A stretch of DNA of 64,000 bases from the NCBI GenBank assembly GCA_007845485.1, contig SDRW01000001.1, positions 62,001 to 126,000 of the forward strand, written 5' to 3'. The position numbers and the translations under genes are program-made. The notes beneath the pieces are model-generated. The model worked only from the letters and a program-made list of their open reading frames with translations, was not told the origin of the DNA and ran no database searches. Shown piece by piece: positions 25,493-32,947 of this stretch; position 1 is the first letter of the stretch; the number at the start of each line of letters is the position of its first letter. Origin of the DNA: TM7 phylum sp. oral taxon 348. GTDB taxonomy: Bacteria; Patescibacteriota; Saccharimonadia; Saccharimonadales; Saccharimonadaceae.

Positions 25493-26578
25493 ATGGTCTT
25501 TGTGAGTCAAGTCATCGTACTCCTAAGTGAAATCTTAGGATATGCAAGTCCATTGTTCACGCCGCTAATCACTGCGATTAGCCTTATCCTAGGTCCGACG
25601 TTGCATCCAGAAATTGTTGCAGCACAAGACCAACTAAAATCGCCGTCAGAAATTGAAAAATTGAGTTACGACGATGCAATTGCCAGGGTCAATGATATTA
25701 TTGCCGAAGAGAATTCAACGAACGACATTCGTCCTGAGTGTCACTCGATTATGAAGGATCACGGCAAAAAAACAGACAAGGCAGTAGTTCTTATCCACGG
25801 AGTAAGTGGTTGTCCAGCTCACTTCGCTGAGTTGGCTAACAAATTTTACAACGAAGGATATAATGTTTTCATTCCCCGAATGCCGAAACATGGTCTTACT
25901 GACAATAATCGGCACGGAGAGGTAACGCTGGCAGAACTTGCAAGTTTTGCCGAGCAGACTACTTCAATCCTTAGTGGATTGGGTGAAGAAGCAGGTGTTG
26001 CTGGATCTTCTGGAGGTAGTAGTGTTGCAACATGGATTGCTCAATACGGCAAGGGTACTGTTAAAAAACTTCTCTTGCTCGAGCCCTTCTATGCAACCTA
26101 TGATAAATTCCAAAATACCTTAGTGAAAAAGGTATATGGATGGAATCTCCTCCCAGATATTTTAATTAATGGCAACCTGTCACTTCGCGCCCTTGGTAAA
26201 TATCTGTTGCTTGTGGATTCTTACAAGCCTGATATGTACGCTCCTGGTGTCGAATCCATCAGTGTCATCCTCAGTGAGGGAGATACAGGAATTGATCACA
26301 GTGAAGCTGCCAATATCTCAAAGAAGATGGCAGACTCATCGGGAGCAGAATATCAGTATGTCGAGTTGCCAAAGTCTATGGGACTTAAGCACGGCATTAT
26401 TAACCCAGGCGACCCGCTAGTAATTCCGCACAAGGAAAAGCTTTATGATATGTATTATAAAGCTTATACTGGCGAAAAAGTTTCGGCGTTAGCTGAATCT
26501 AACACAATTGAAGACACAGAAACAGAGGAAGAGCAACCTTCACAGCTTTCTGAATTGTCTCTTGTGCTAGAACAGTAA
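25493..26578 (+). CDS. Exported or membrane-attached alpha/beta hydrolase
   Basis: 361 aa. A hydrophobic N-terminus (about residues 1-38) could be a signal or anchor. The hydrolase core has VVLIHGVSGCPAHF (oxyanion HG motif), FIPRMPKHGLTD, and nucleophile elbow GVAGSSGGSS with Ser. The late LKHGIINP supplies a plausible catalytic His. The last ~30 residues are acidic and Gln-rich. Similar proteins are esterases or lipases; for an epibiont it could act on host or diet lipids (inference). The gene starts in an A/T-rich junction just past the tail fragment, with TATTAT 6 nt before the ATG, and ends in a clear terminator. Its composition differs from both flanks, which suggests separate acquisition. 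Confidence 0.85.
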   Translation: MVFVSQVIVLLSEILGYASPLFTPLITAISLILGPTLHPEIVAAQDQLKSPSEIEKLSYDDAIARVNDIIAEENSTNDIRPECHSIMKDHGKKTDKAVVLIHGVSGCPAHFAELANKFYNEGYNVFIPRMPKHGLTDNNRHGEVTLAELASFAEQTTSILSGLGEEAGVAGSSGGSSVATWIAQYGKGTVKKLLLLEPFYATYDKFQNTLVKKVYGWNLLPDILINGNLSLRALGKYLLLVDSYKPDMYAPGVESISVILSEGDTGIDHSEAANISKKMADSSGAEYQYVELPKSMGLKHGIINPGDPLVIPHKEKLYDMYYKAYTGEKVSALAESNTIEDTETEEEQPSQLSELSLVLEQ

Positions 26579-26592
26579 ATAGTCGGATCTAC

Positions 26593-26627
26593 AGGCTGAT
26601 TATCTTCTTAGGTAATCAGCCTTTTCA
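26593..26627 (+). terminator. Intrinsic terminator of the alpha/beta hydrolase gene
   Basis: Stem AGGCTGATTA / TAATCAGCCT (10 bp perfect) with loop TCTTCTTAGG, followed by TTT. It sits 15 nt after the hydrolase stop and just before the end of the convergent HIT gene. Confidence 0.88.
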
Positions 26628-26634
26628 ATTTACA

Positions 26635-27099
26635 CTAAATATTGCCCTGTATATTAATTATTTTTTTCTGAATTTCATCCAGCTGAGCATCATCCATTTT
26701 TGGGCCATCGGCAGTCGTCAACCAACCTGGATATTCTTCGTAAAACGCCTGTTCATGAGACACTGGCGAACCAATTCCTTTTGCTAAATCACCGTGCAGC
26801 GGCACCAGCTTGGCATGCACATGCGCCACGCCCGTCCCTTCAAAAATTAATGCTACTCGCGGCGCGTCAAATGCTTTTTCCAAAATATTCGCAACCTTTT
26901 TGACTGCCAACATCATCTCAGAATATAGCTCATCATCCAAGGAAAATACGTAATCGCCCGGATTTTCTTTGGGAATCACCACCGTAAAGCCTGGCGTGTT
27001 GGGAAACGGCGTTAAAAATGCTAAAAATTTCTCGTCCTCCCAGACTTTCCATGACTTCATTTTGCCTGATACGATATCGTCGAAAATTGTGTGGTTCAT
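26635..27099 (-). CDS. HIT-family nucleotide hydrolase with changed third histidine
   Basis: 154 aa. Conserved FLAFLTPFPNTPGFTVVIPK and the active-site region GVAHVHAKLVPLHG. In classical HIT proteins the motif is HxHxHxx; here the first two His (the second being the usual nucleophile) are kept and the third is Lys. HIT enzymes hydrolyse dinucleoside polyphosphates or AMP conjugates. It sits 9 nt after the flavoprotein gene on the same strand, inside the GC-richer block, so the two are probably co-transcribed. Confidence 0.9.
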   Translation of the reverse strand: MNHTIFDDIVSGKMKSWKVWEDEKFLAFLTPFPNTPGFTVVIPKENPGDYVFSLDDELYSEMMLAVKKVANILEKAFDAPRVALIFEGTGVAHVHAKLVPLHGDLAKGIGSPVSHEQAFYEEYPGWLTTADGPKMDDAQLDEIQKKIINIQGNI

Positions 27100-27108
27100 A
27101 CTCCTCCT

Positions 27109-28431
27109 TTACGCAAATAAATCGTTCAATGCCTCACTCACCGTTGGATGAGTGAATATTTGGTCACGCAGTACAGTATACGGCAGGTCATTATCCATTA
27201 CGGTTTTGATAATATTAATGACTTCTGGTGAGTTACGACACAATAAACTAGCACCCAAAATTTGTTCAGTGTTTGCATCAATCACCGCACGCAGCAAGCC
27301 TGTTGTAGCATTATCAACATGTAGGCGTGGAATCGCCATAGCGGGCAGCTCTTTTATGATAATTTCGCGCCCCGTCGCACGCGCCTCAGCCTCTGTCATA
27401 CCCACCCGACCTAGCGGCGTTTGCATAAAGACCGCGTACGGCAAGGTTTTTTGTTTGGCGCGAGTGTACAGACCATCGCCCAGCAACTGGCTTCTCACAA
27501 TCCGAAAATCATCCAGCGACGCATAGGTAAATTGTGGCCCGCCCGTTACATCGCCCATTGCCCAAATATGCGACCGGCTAGTGCGAAGTGTTTCATCAAC
27601 CACAATTGCCCCACGCTCATCCGTCGCTACACCAGCAGCTGGTAAATTCAAGCTCATCGTCGCCGGGCGACGGCCCGTAGCCATCAACACCGCATCATAA
27701 CCAGTGTAATCATCATGATTTACTGTGCGAATCGTTGCAGTAGACTCACCCTCAATCGCTGTCACATCCACGCTAAACACAATCTCTATACCCTGCGCCT
27801 GCAGCGCTTCAGTAGCAGCCTGAGCAATTGTTGGATCTTCACGCGTAAGCAAGGAATCACCCCGCTCAAACACTGTTACTTTTGTACCAAGTTTGGCATA
27901 AGTTGAGGCGAATTCTAACCCAATATAACCGCCACCAATGATAGCTAGCTGTTTTGGCTGCGTCATTTTATCCAGCAATTCAGTACTGGTATATACAAAC
28001 GGCTTATCAACACCTGGAATATCTGGGATGATTGATTCCGCACCGGTGTTAATAAAAATCTGCGGTGCACTCACTACTAGCTCGTCGCCACCCGCCACAA
28101 CCTTCACAGTACGATCATCTACAAACGATGCCTCACCCTCAATGACACTCACCGTTTCACGATCCGCGAGCATGTGATAGTTCTTCTCATTCAACCGCGT
28201 CACTACCGTTGTCTTATGCGCCATCGCCTCATCAAAACTTTGATGATGTTCGGCCGCACTGACCAGCACCTTAGTAGGAATACAAGCAATATTAATACAG
28301 GTGCCGCCATACATCTTTGGCGACCGCTCCACCAGCGCTACCTTTTTGCCCGCATTTGCCAGCGCTACCGCCAATGTCTTGCCAGCTTTACCAAAACCAA
28401 TAATAAGTGCGTCAAATTGTTGTGTATCCAT
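27109..28431 (-). CDS. rclA: RclA/Har-like flavoprotein disulfide reductase (hypothiocyanous-acid reductase candidate)
   Basis: 440 aa class I pyridine nucleotide-disulfide oxidoreductase. N-terminal ALIIGFGKAGKTLAVALA and MYGGTCINIACIPTK (redox Cys45/Cys50) match E. coli RclA closely by memory, including the unusual GFGKAGKTLA dinucleotide-binding loop. NAD(P)H motif IGGGYIGLEFA and C-terminal FTHPTVSEALNDLF with the catalytic His are present. RclA and the pneumococcal Har reduce hypothiocyanous acid, an oxidant made by lactoperoxidase in saliva, which would suit an oral organism. Mercuric reductase is unlikely: no N-terminal HMA domain and no terminal Cys pair. AGGAGGAGG ribosome site. Confidence 0.82.
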   Translation of the reverse strand: MDTQQFDALIIGFGKAGKTLAVALANAGKKVALVERSPKMYGGTCINIACIPTKVLVSAAEHHQSFDEAMAHKTTVVTRLNEKNYHMLADRETVSVIEGEASFVDDRTVKVVAGGDELVVSAPQIFINTGAESIIPDIPGVDKPFVYTSTELLDKMTQPKQLAIIGGGYIGLEFASTYAKLGTKVTVFERGDSLLTREDPTIAQAATEALQAQGIEIVFSVDVTAIEGESTATIRTVNHDDYTGYDAVLMATGRRPATMSLNLPAAGVATDERGAIVVDETLRTSRSHIWAMGDVTGGPQFTYASLDDFRIVRSQLLGDGLYTRAKQKTLPYAVFMQTPLGRVGMTEAEARATGREIIIKELPAMAIPRLHVDNATTGLLRAVIDANTEQILGASLLCRNSPEVINIIKTVMDNDLPYTVLRDQIFTHPTVSEALNDLFA

Positions 28432-28512
28432 TTACCTCCTCCTATCTTTTTTAGCGATCTCTCTCGCTGTAACAATTTCTCTATCGGCATACAGAACTGC
28501 TTCTTTTATCAC
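28432..28512 (-). CDS. Possible 26-codon leader ORF fused end-to-start with the flavoprotein gene
   Basis: A GTG-initiated frame (VIKEAVLYADREIV...) ends in TAA directly abutting the flavoprotein ATG and contains that gene's AGGAGGAGG. The same frame is open all the way back to the pheS stop, about 40 codons in total. It has protein-like composition (Ala/Glu/Arg-rich helix), but no clear ribosome site of its own. Confidence 0.3.
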   Translation of the reverse strand: MIKEAVLYADREIVTAREIAKKDRRR

Positions 28513-28554
28513 AAGTTTTTGAGATACTACTATTATCGTGTGCGCAATAGCTCC

Positions 28555-29598
28555 TTAAAACTGCTCCAAAAAATCCAATCGTCCGCTCTCAAAATGCCGC
28601 ACGTCCTCGATGCCGTATTTCATCATCACCAAGCGGTCGATGCCACAGCCAAAGGCAAAGCCGGTATATTCGTTCGGATCGATATCAGCGGCTTCCAACA
28701 CTTTCGGGTGAATCATGCCGCAGCCCAAAAGCTCAATCCAGCCTTCGCCAGAGCAAACTTTGCAGTCTGGATTCTTGCCTTCACAAAATGGGCAGCTCAG
28801 CGCAAATTCAAAGCTCGGCTCAGTGAACGGGAAATAAAATGGATTGACGCGCACGTACAATTTTTTGCCATAATATTCTTGCAAAAACTCCTGCAAGGTG
28901 GCGATCAGATTGCCGACGTTGACGCCCTTGGCGACATACACGCCCTCGACTTGATAGAACGTGTGCTCGTGCCGCGCATCCAGGTCTTCGTTGCGAAACA
29001 CCCGGTCGGGTACAATAGCCGCTATCGCCTCACCTTTTGCCAGGTTGTCGCGGTATTTGACCAAAACGCGGTTCTGCATCGTCGATGTGTGCGCTGGTGC
29101 AATCAACCGATCGCCGTCCTTGTCGGTCTCGACGGTCATAAATGTATCGTAATCATCGCGCGCCGGGTGGCCTTTTGGAAAATTCAAGCTTTCAAACATA
29201 TGGAATTGATCGTCAATCTCGCGCGATTCTTCCATCACAAAGCCCATGCGATTGAAAATATCAGAAATGCGATCAATCTCGCGGCTCAACGGATGAATCG
29301 TACCGCGATCGCTTGGTAGTAGCTCAGGCTGCGGCGCGTTAATATCCATCGGCGCCGTGATGTCGATTGGTGGCAAACTAACCGTATTTAAAACTTCCTC
29401 ACGTTCCAAAATAGCTTTTTCAATCTCTTGTTTTATTCCGTTAATTTTCTGACCAAAACTAGAGCGCTCTTCCACTGGCAATGTTTTAATCAAGCCATAT
29501 AGTCCCCTCAATTCTTTTGAACGTAGGACCTCACGAGGACTATCAGAGTCATAGACTTTATCTAGTAATATTTTCCTTACTTTCTCAATACTCTCCAT
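28555..29598 (-). CDS. pheS: Phenylalanyl-tRNA synthetase alpha subunit, base-composition mosaic
   Basis: 347 aa. N-terminal coiled coil (about 1-90), then the class II catalytic core: HPLSREIDRISDIFNRMGF, FPKGHPARDDYDTF (motif 2 region), NEDLDARHEHTFYQ, Cys-rich CPFCEGKNPDCKVC, and motif 3 FGCGIDRLVMMKYG. It partners PheT. The first ~70 codons are AT-rich like the backbone and the rest is GC-richer, with the switch near 29390. pheT lies downstream on the same strand after 6.7 kb of cargo. Only the small membrane-protein gene at 29609 precedes it. Confidence 0.97.
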   Translation of the reverse strand: MESIEKVRKILLDKVYDSDSPREVLRSKELRGLYGLIKTLPVEERSSFGQKINGIKQEIEKAILEREEVLNTVSLPPIDITAPMDINAPQPELLPSDRGTIHPLSREIDRISDIFNRMGFVMEESREIDDQFHMFESLNFPKGHPARDDYDTFMTVETDKDGDRLIAPAHTSTMQNRVLVKYRDNLAKGEAIAAIVPDRVFRNEDLDARHEHTFYQVEGVYVAKGVNVGNLIATLQEFLQEYYGKKLYVRVNPFYFPFTEPSFEFALSCPFCEGKNPDCKVCSGEGWIELLGCGMIHPKVLEAADIDPNEYTGFAFGCGIDRLVMMKYGIEDVRHFESGRLDFLEQF

Positions 29599-29608
29599 AT
29601 AAACTCCA

Positions 29609-29848
29609 TTAGCTCGATTTTATAACTAAATACAATATCGTAGCAATCCCAGCAATTCCTAAAACAATCCACACACCTAGTAAACCAGAAGACGTCTTAG
29701 TGCCGTCCATATAATTGGACTGATCAGCAAGATCCGTAATAGGCTCTGAATCCAACGCCGAGTTCTGCATTGATTTTGCACGTAAATCAGCAGCTATTTT
29801 TTCCTGTATTTTTGAACGCTCTTCATCGCGCTTTATATATAATCCCAT
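29609..29848 (-). CDS. Small tail-anchored membrane protein
   Basis: 79 aa. A charged N-terminal half (DEERSKIQEKIAADLRAK) is followed by a single hydrophobic segment at the C-terminal end (GLLGVWIVLGIAGIATILYL). It lies 10 nt upstream of pheS on the same strand. No recognised family. Confidence 0.7.
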   Translation of the reverse strand: MGLYIKRDEERSKIQEKIAADLRAKSMQNSALDSEPITDLADQSNYMDGTKTSSGLLGVWIVLGIAGIATILYLVIKSS

Positions 29849-29916
29849 ACTATCTAGTATACCATCTTTATATTATGATATACTAAATGCATATTTCATT
29901 TATAAAGGAGGGAAAT

Positions 29917-30786
29917 ATGTCGACTAAAAAAACCACTCCTGCGAAGAAGTCTAGTAAGACAACTTCAAAAAAGAGTGGCGCAAAGAATAATACAGCAACC
30001 GTAAGTACAAATGTTACGGAAATTGAAACAAAGGCAGTTAAGGTGTCAAAAAAACGTGTCAGTTTAGATGCGAAATCGCTACCAATTAGCGCTTTCATTG
30101 CAGAATTTGTAGGTACATTTATATTAGCAGCTGTAGCTTTAGTTGCAAGCGGCGGTGCTATTCCTATGGGATTTGCTTTAGTTGCGATAGTTTTAGCAAT
30201 TGGTGCAATATCTGGTGCGCATGTTAATCCATTGATTACCGTTGGAGCATGGGTGACTCGTCGCATTTCTGGAGTTCGCGCAATTGGCTATATACTTTCA
30301 CAGGCTCTAGGTGCAATGTTAGCACTAGTAGTCCTAACATCATTTACTACGGCTATTCCAAAAATAAATACAAATCAAATGACACTACTCAGCCAGCAAC
30401 AGCCACAGCTACTTGAGGTTTCACAAATTAATAGTGCAACACCAGGCGTATGGTTTATTTTGCTTGCTGAATTAATCGCTGCTATGATATTTAGCTTTAT
30501 AGTAGCTAGCGTATCTCAACGTAAAAATGATTTTGGTGCACAAGCTTTAACTGTAGGATTTGGTCTATTTGTAGCGTTGACAGTTGCAGGTGGCGCAGCA
30601 GCTTTTGTGAGTGCAAATGTAATTTGTAATCCAGCAATAGCTTTAAGCTTAAAGGCAGTCACTCTACAATCTAAAGATGTTTGGCCTGTATTAGTTTATA
30701 TTCTAGTGCCTGTGATTGGAGGTGGTATCGGCTTCTTCTTACAGGATGTTCTGCAAAAGACTTCAAAAACTGAATCAGCAGAATAA
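29917..30786 (+). CDS. MIP-family channel (aquaporin/glyceroporin)
   Basis: 289 aa from the ATG at 29917, chosen because AAAGGAGGG lies 5 nt upstream; an in-frame ATG at 29887 precedes this ribosome site and is rejected. A ~60-residue Lys/Thr/Ser-rich N-terminal extension is followed by six transmembrane segments. The two half-pore motifs are NPL (SGAHVNPLITVGAW) and NPA (NVICNPAIALSL), so the first NPA is altered to NPL. MIP channels move water, glycerol or small solutes. The basic N-terminal tail is unusual for this family. Confidence 0.9.
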   Translation: MSTKKTTPAKKSSKTTSKKSGAKNNTATVSTNVTEIETKAVKVSKKRVSLDAKSLPISAFIAEFVGTFILAAVALVASGGAIPMGFALVAIVLAIGAISGAHVNPLITVGAWVTRRISGVRAIGYILSQALGAMLALVVLTSFTTAIPKINTNQMTLLSQQQPQLLEVSQINSATPGVWFILLAELIAAMIFSFIVASVSQRKNDFGAQALTVGFGLFVALTVAGGAAAFVSANVICNPAIALSLKAVTLQSKDVWPVLVYILVPVIGGGIGFFLQDVLQKTSKTESAE

Positions 30787-30803
30787 AGAAATCTATACCA
30801 ATA

Positions 30804-30835
30804 AAAGAGATCCAAATTAAGTCGGATCTCTTTTT
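30804..30835. terminator. Intrinsic terminator after the MIP channel
   Basis: Stem AAAGAGATCC / GGATCTCTTT (10 bp), loop AAATTAAGTC, then TTT on the plus strand. A-rich on the left, so it may also serve the convergent rmuC transcript. Confidence 0.88.
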
Positions 30836-30860
30836 GGTTGTTGATTTATTAAAAATATTA

Positions 30861-31925
30861 TTAGGCATCGTCTTTTTGTGGACGATCTATTAATAACGGA
30901 TCAACTGACGGAGTTTTATTTGAAACTTTAATCACATCTTTATCAATCTTTTTAAGTTCTTTGTGAGCATTATTATAGTGATTCACTGTAGTACTTAAAC
31001 TATTACCAAGCTTATGCATCAACTGCTCATAAACATCAATATGGCGTCCAAGCTGTACTACTCGCGATTGAATTTCTTTTGCCTGTTTTTCTATCTGTAG
31101 ACTACGTAAACCCTGTAAAACTGTTTGTAAATATGCCATAAAACTAGTGGGGCTTACTATTATTACCTTTTTATCCTGAAATGCATATTCTAATAAATCC
31201 CGAGCACCTGCTCCAGTACCAACATCACCAATTAACAAATCATAATATAAAGATTCTGACGGTATAAACATAAAAGCAAAATCCATAGTATTTTCATTCG
31301 GTAATATATATTTACTAGTTTCGTCAATACGCTGTTTTAAATCCTGGCGAACTCTAGCTAGCAAGCTAACCCTTTCCTGTTTACTCTCAGACGCAATCAT
31401 ACGATTATAATTCTCTAAACTAAATTTACTATCAACAGGCAATATCATGTTCTTTTCTAGAAAAACCACAGCGTCAACAATACTTCCATTTTTAAACTTA
31501 TACTGCATTTGAAACTGCTTTGGAGGTAATACATTTTCAAGTAAGCTTTGTAGATAAAATTCGCCAAAGACACCACGTTGCTTTGGATTTTGCAGTATAT
31601 TTTGCAGAGTCTTTAAATCACTAGCAACATCAATTACACGCGCATTAGTTTCATCTAACTTCGTTAATCTATGACTAACGTCTGAAATTATTTTTGCACT
31701 CTGGGCTAATTGCCTTTGCATTGACTCCTGCATTTTATAATTATTCTGATCTAGCCTATCAGAAACGCGCTCTTTCATAGACTCTAGTGATCTATTAATC
31801 TCTAGCAAATCTGACTTTATTAAGCCAATATCTCCAGATTTTTCTATTTTTTTAATTTTCAAAAAAAGACCAACTATAACAACTGCCGCAGATATAGCAA
31901 AAAATAAAATCAAAAATACATCCAT
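30861..31925 (-). CDS. rmuC: RmuC-family DNA recombination protein
   Basis: 354 aa. N-terminal membrane anchor (about residues 3-22), coiled coil to about 110, then the RmuC nuclease-like domain: NPKQRGVFGEFYLQSLLENVLP, VDAVVFLEKNMILPVDSKFSLENY, and YDLLIGDVGTGARDLLEYAFQ-like segments. PVDSKF contains the conserved Asp/Lys of the PD-(D/E)XK-like fold. RmuC limits inversions at short inverted repeats in E. coli. It stands alone, convergent with the MIP channel. Confidence 0.93.
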   Translation of the reverse strand: MDVFLILFFAISAAVVIVGLFLKIKKIEKSGDIGLIKSDLLEINRSLESMKERVSDRLDQNNYKMQESMQRQLAQSAKIISDVSHRLTKLDETNARVIDVASDLKTLQNILQNPKQRGVFGEFYLQSLLENVLPPKQFQMQYKFKNGSIVDAVVFLEKNMILPVDSKFSLENYNRMIASESKQERVSLLARVRQDLKQRIDETSKYILPNENTMDFAFMFIPSESLYYDLLIGDVGTGAGARDLLEYAFQDKKVIIVSPTSFMAYLQTVLQGLRSLQIEKQAKEIQSRVVQLGRHIDVYEQLMHKLGNSLSTTVNHYNNAHKELKKIDKDVIKVSNKTPSVDPLLIDRPQKDDA

Positions 31926-31955
31926 AGAACTAAGTATAGCACTTTAATAACTCTA

Positions 31956-32435
31956 TTAGAAAGACATAGGAATAATGCGTGCCAGTATTGTTATAATAAT
32001 GAAAGTTATAAGCATCACAGGTGCTTTACGGATACGGGATATCCAAGCGAACAACGCATAAGATAATGTGTAGAGTATAATTATAGCAGTCGCAAATATT
32101 ATCGTACTACGACCAAAAAGCCAGCCACCTATCCCCCAAAGACATATTGTTGCACCAAGAGATATAATAACTGGTCTATATACGCCAATTTTCACAAGTG
32201 AAATCACACCTATAATAGCGCCTAAAACTAATGCTATATTACCAGCGTACGAATTAGCCTCCACGCAAATAGATTGACCCGCAGTACAGATGATATCACT
32301 AAGCACAAAACGCCATAACACATAAGAAATAACACAGATGACCGCACCTAATACGGCGCCCACTAACAATATCTTGGCGAGTAGTCGCTTATCTTGTTCT
32401 ATAATTGCAGGTTGCGACTCATATACGTAATCCAT
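31956..32435 (-). CDS. Small integral membrane protein
   Basis: 159 aa with about five hydrophobic segments (from residues 23, 62, 85, 110, 138) and a short acidic N-terminus (MDYVYESQPAIIEQDKR). A Cys pair (CTAGQSICVE) lies in a loop after the first helix and could form a disulfide outside the cell. Just downstream of the PAP2 gene on the same strand. Family not recognised. Confidence 0.75.
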   Translation of the reverse strand: MDYVYESQPAIIEQDKRLLAKILLVGAVLGAVICVISYVLWRFVLSDIICTAGQSICVEANSYAGNIALVLGAIIGVISLVKIGVYRPVIISLGATICLWGIGGWLFGRSTIIFATAIIILYTLSYALFAWISRIRKAPVMLITFIIITILARIIPMSF

Positions 32436-32443
32436 GATGGATA

Positions 32444-32926
32444 TTATACATTAGTTTTGCGTTTTTTGCAACTTAGCTCATCTATATACCACATAGCTCC
32501 GATCATCGCCGCAACTATTCCACCAATCACATCAAGCGAAGTATGAACTAATGCCATAACTCTACCAACACAAACCAAAAAAGCTAATATTATTAAACTT
32601 AAAGATAAAATCTTATTACGAACTGCATAAATCACCGCAAACACTATAGCCCAAACAAACAGAGAGTGATCAGACGGGAAACCAGGATTGTCCATATATG
32701 AAGCACCTGGATTTACATTCATAAGTTCAAAAGGACGCATGCTACTTGGTTGATAAACTATGCTCATTATCTTAGCAACCAAATAAGATGTAAGTCCTGC
32801 CACTAAAATACGCCCGTAAGTTAAGTACTTTCGATTGTTAGGAACCTTAACAATCAGGAAAAAAGAAGAGATAGCTACAATTATAAAAACTAATCCATCA
32901 GCCAAAAAAGGAATGAGTTTATCCAT
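32444..32926 (-). CDS. PAP2-family membrane phosphatase (BcrC/undecaprenyl-diphosphatase-like)
   Basis: 160 aa with five membrane segments. The three PAP2 phosphatase motifs are present in reduced form: SSMRPFE (C1), GFPSDHSLF with catalytic His (C2), and GRVMALVHTSLDVIGG with His and Asp (C3). This type dephosphorylates undecaprenyl diphosphate to recycle the peptidoglycan lipid carrier, or acts on other lipid phosphates. Given that murF is also in the window, a cell-wall role is a reasonable inference. Confidence 0.87.
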   Translation of the reverse strand: MDKLIPFLADGLVFIIVAISSFFLIVKVPNNRKYLTYGRILVAGLTSYLVAKIMSIVYQPSSMRPFELMNVNPGASYMDNPGFPSDHSLFVWAIVFAVIYAVRNKILSLSLIILAFLVCVGRVMALVHTSLDVIGGIVAAMIGAMWYIDELSCKKRKTNV

Positions 32927-32947
32927 ATATTATAGTATATCACGTTG

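Larger units (their letters stand above)
20230..29390. other. GC-richer block bounded inside pheT and pheS
   Basis: Hand inspection shows a shift from AT-rich backbone to clearly GC-richer DNA at about 20230 within pheT, and back at about 29390 within pheS. Between them lie the 5' part of pheT, the phage-tail remnant, the oppositely oriented gene pair, alpha/beta hydrolase, HIT, RclA-like flavoprotein and the 3' part of pheS. Some subsegments (about 25440-25500, around 21890) are again AT-rich and look like junctions. The block fits allelic exchange via pheS/pheT carrying cargo, or a chimeric assembly. Boundaries are approximate. Confidence 0.65.

Noticed and set aside
28174-29319. Long plus-strand open frame (381 codons) opposite pheS
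   Set aside because: It is the antisense shadow of pheS in GC-rich DNA; composition is Arg/Cys/His-rich and no ribosome site is present, whereas pheS has all synthetase motifs.
29887-29916. Upstream ATG for the MIP channel
   Set aside because: It precedes the AAAGGAGGG ribosome site, which is well placed for the ATG at 29917.
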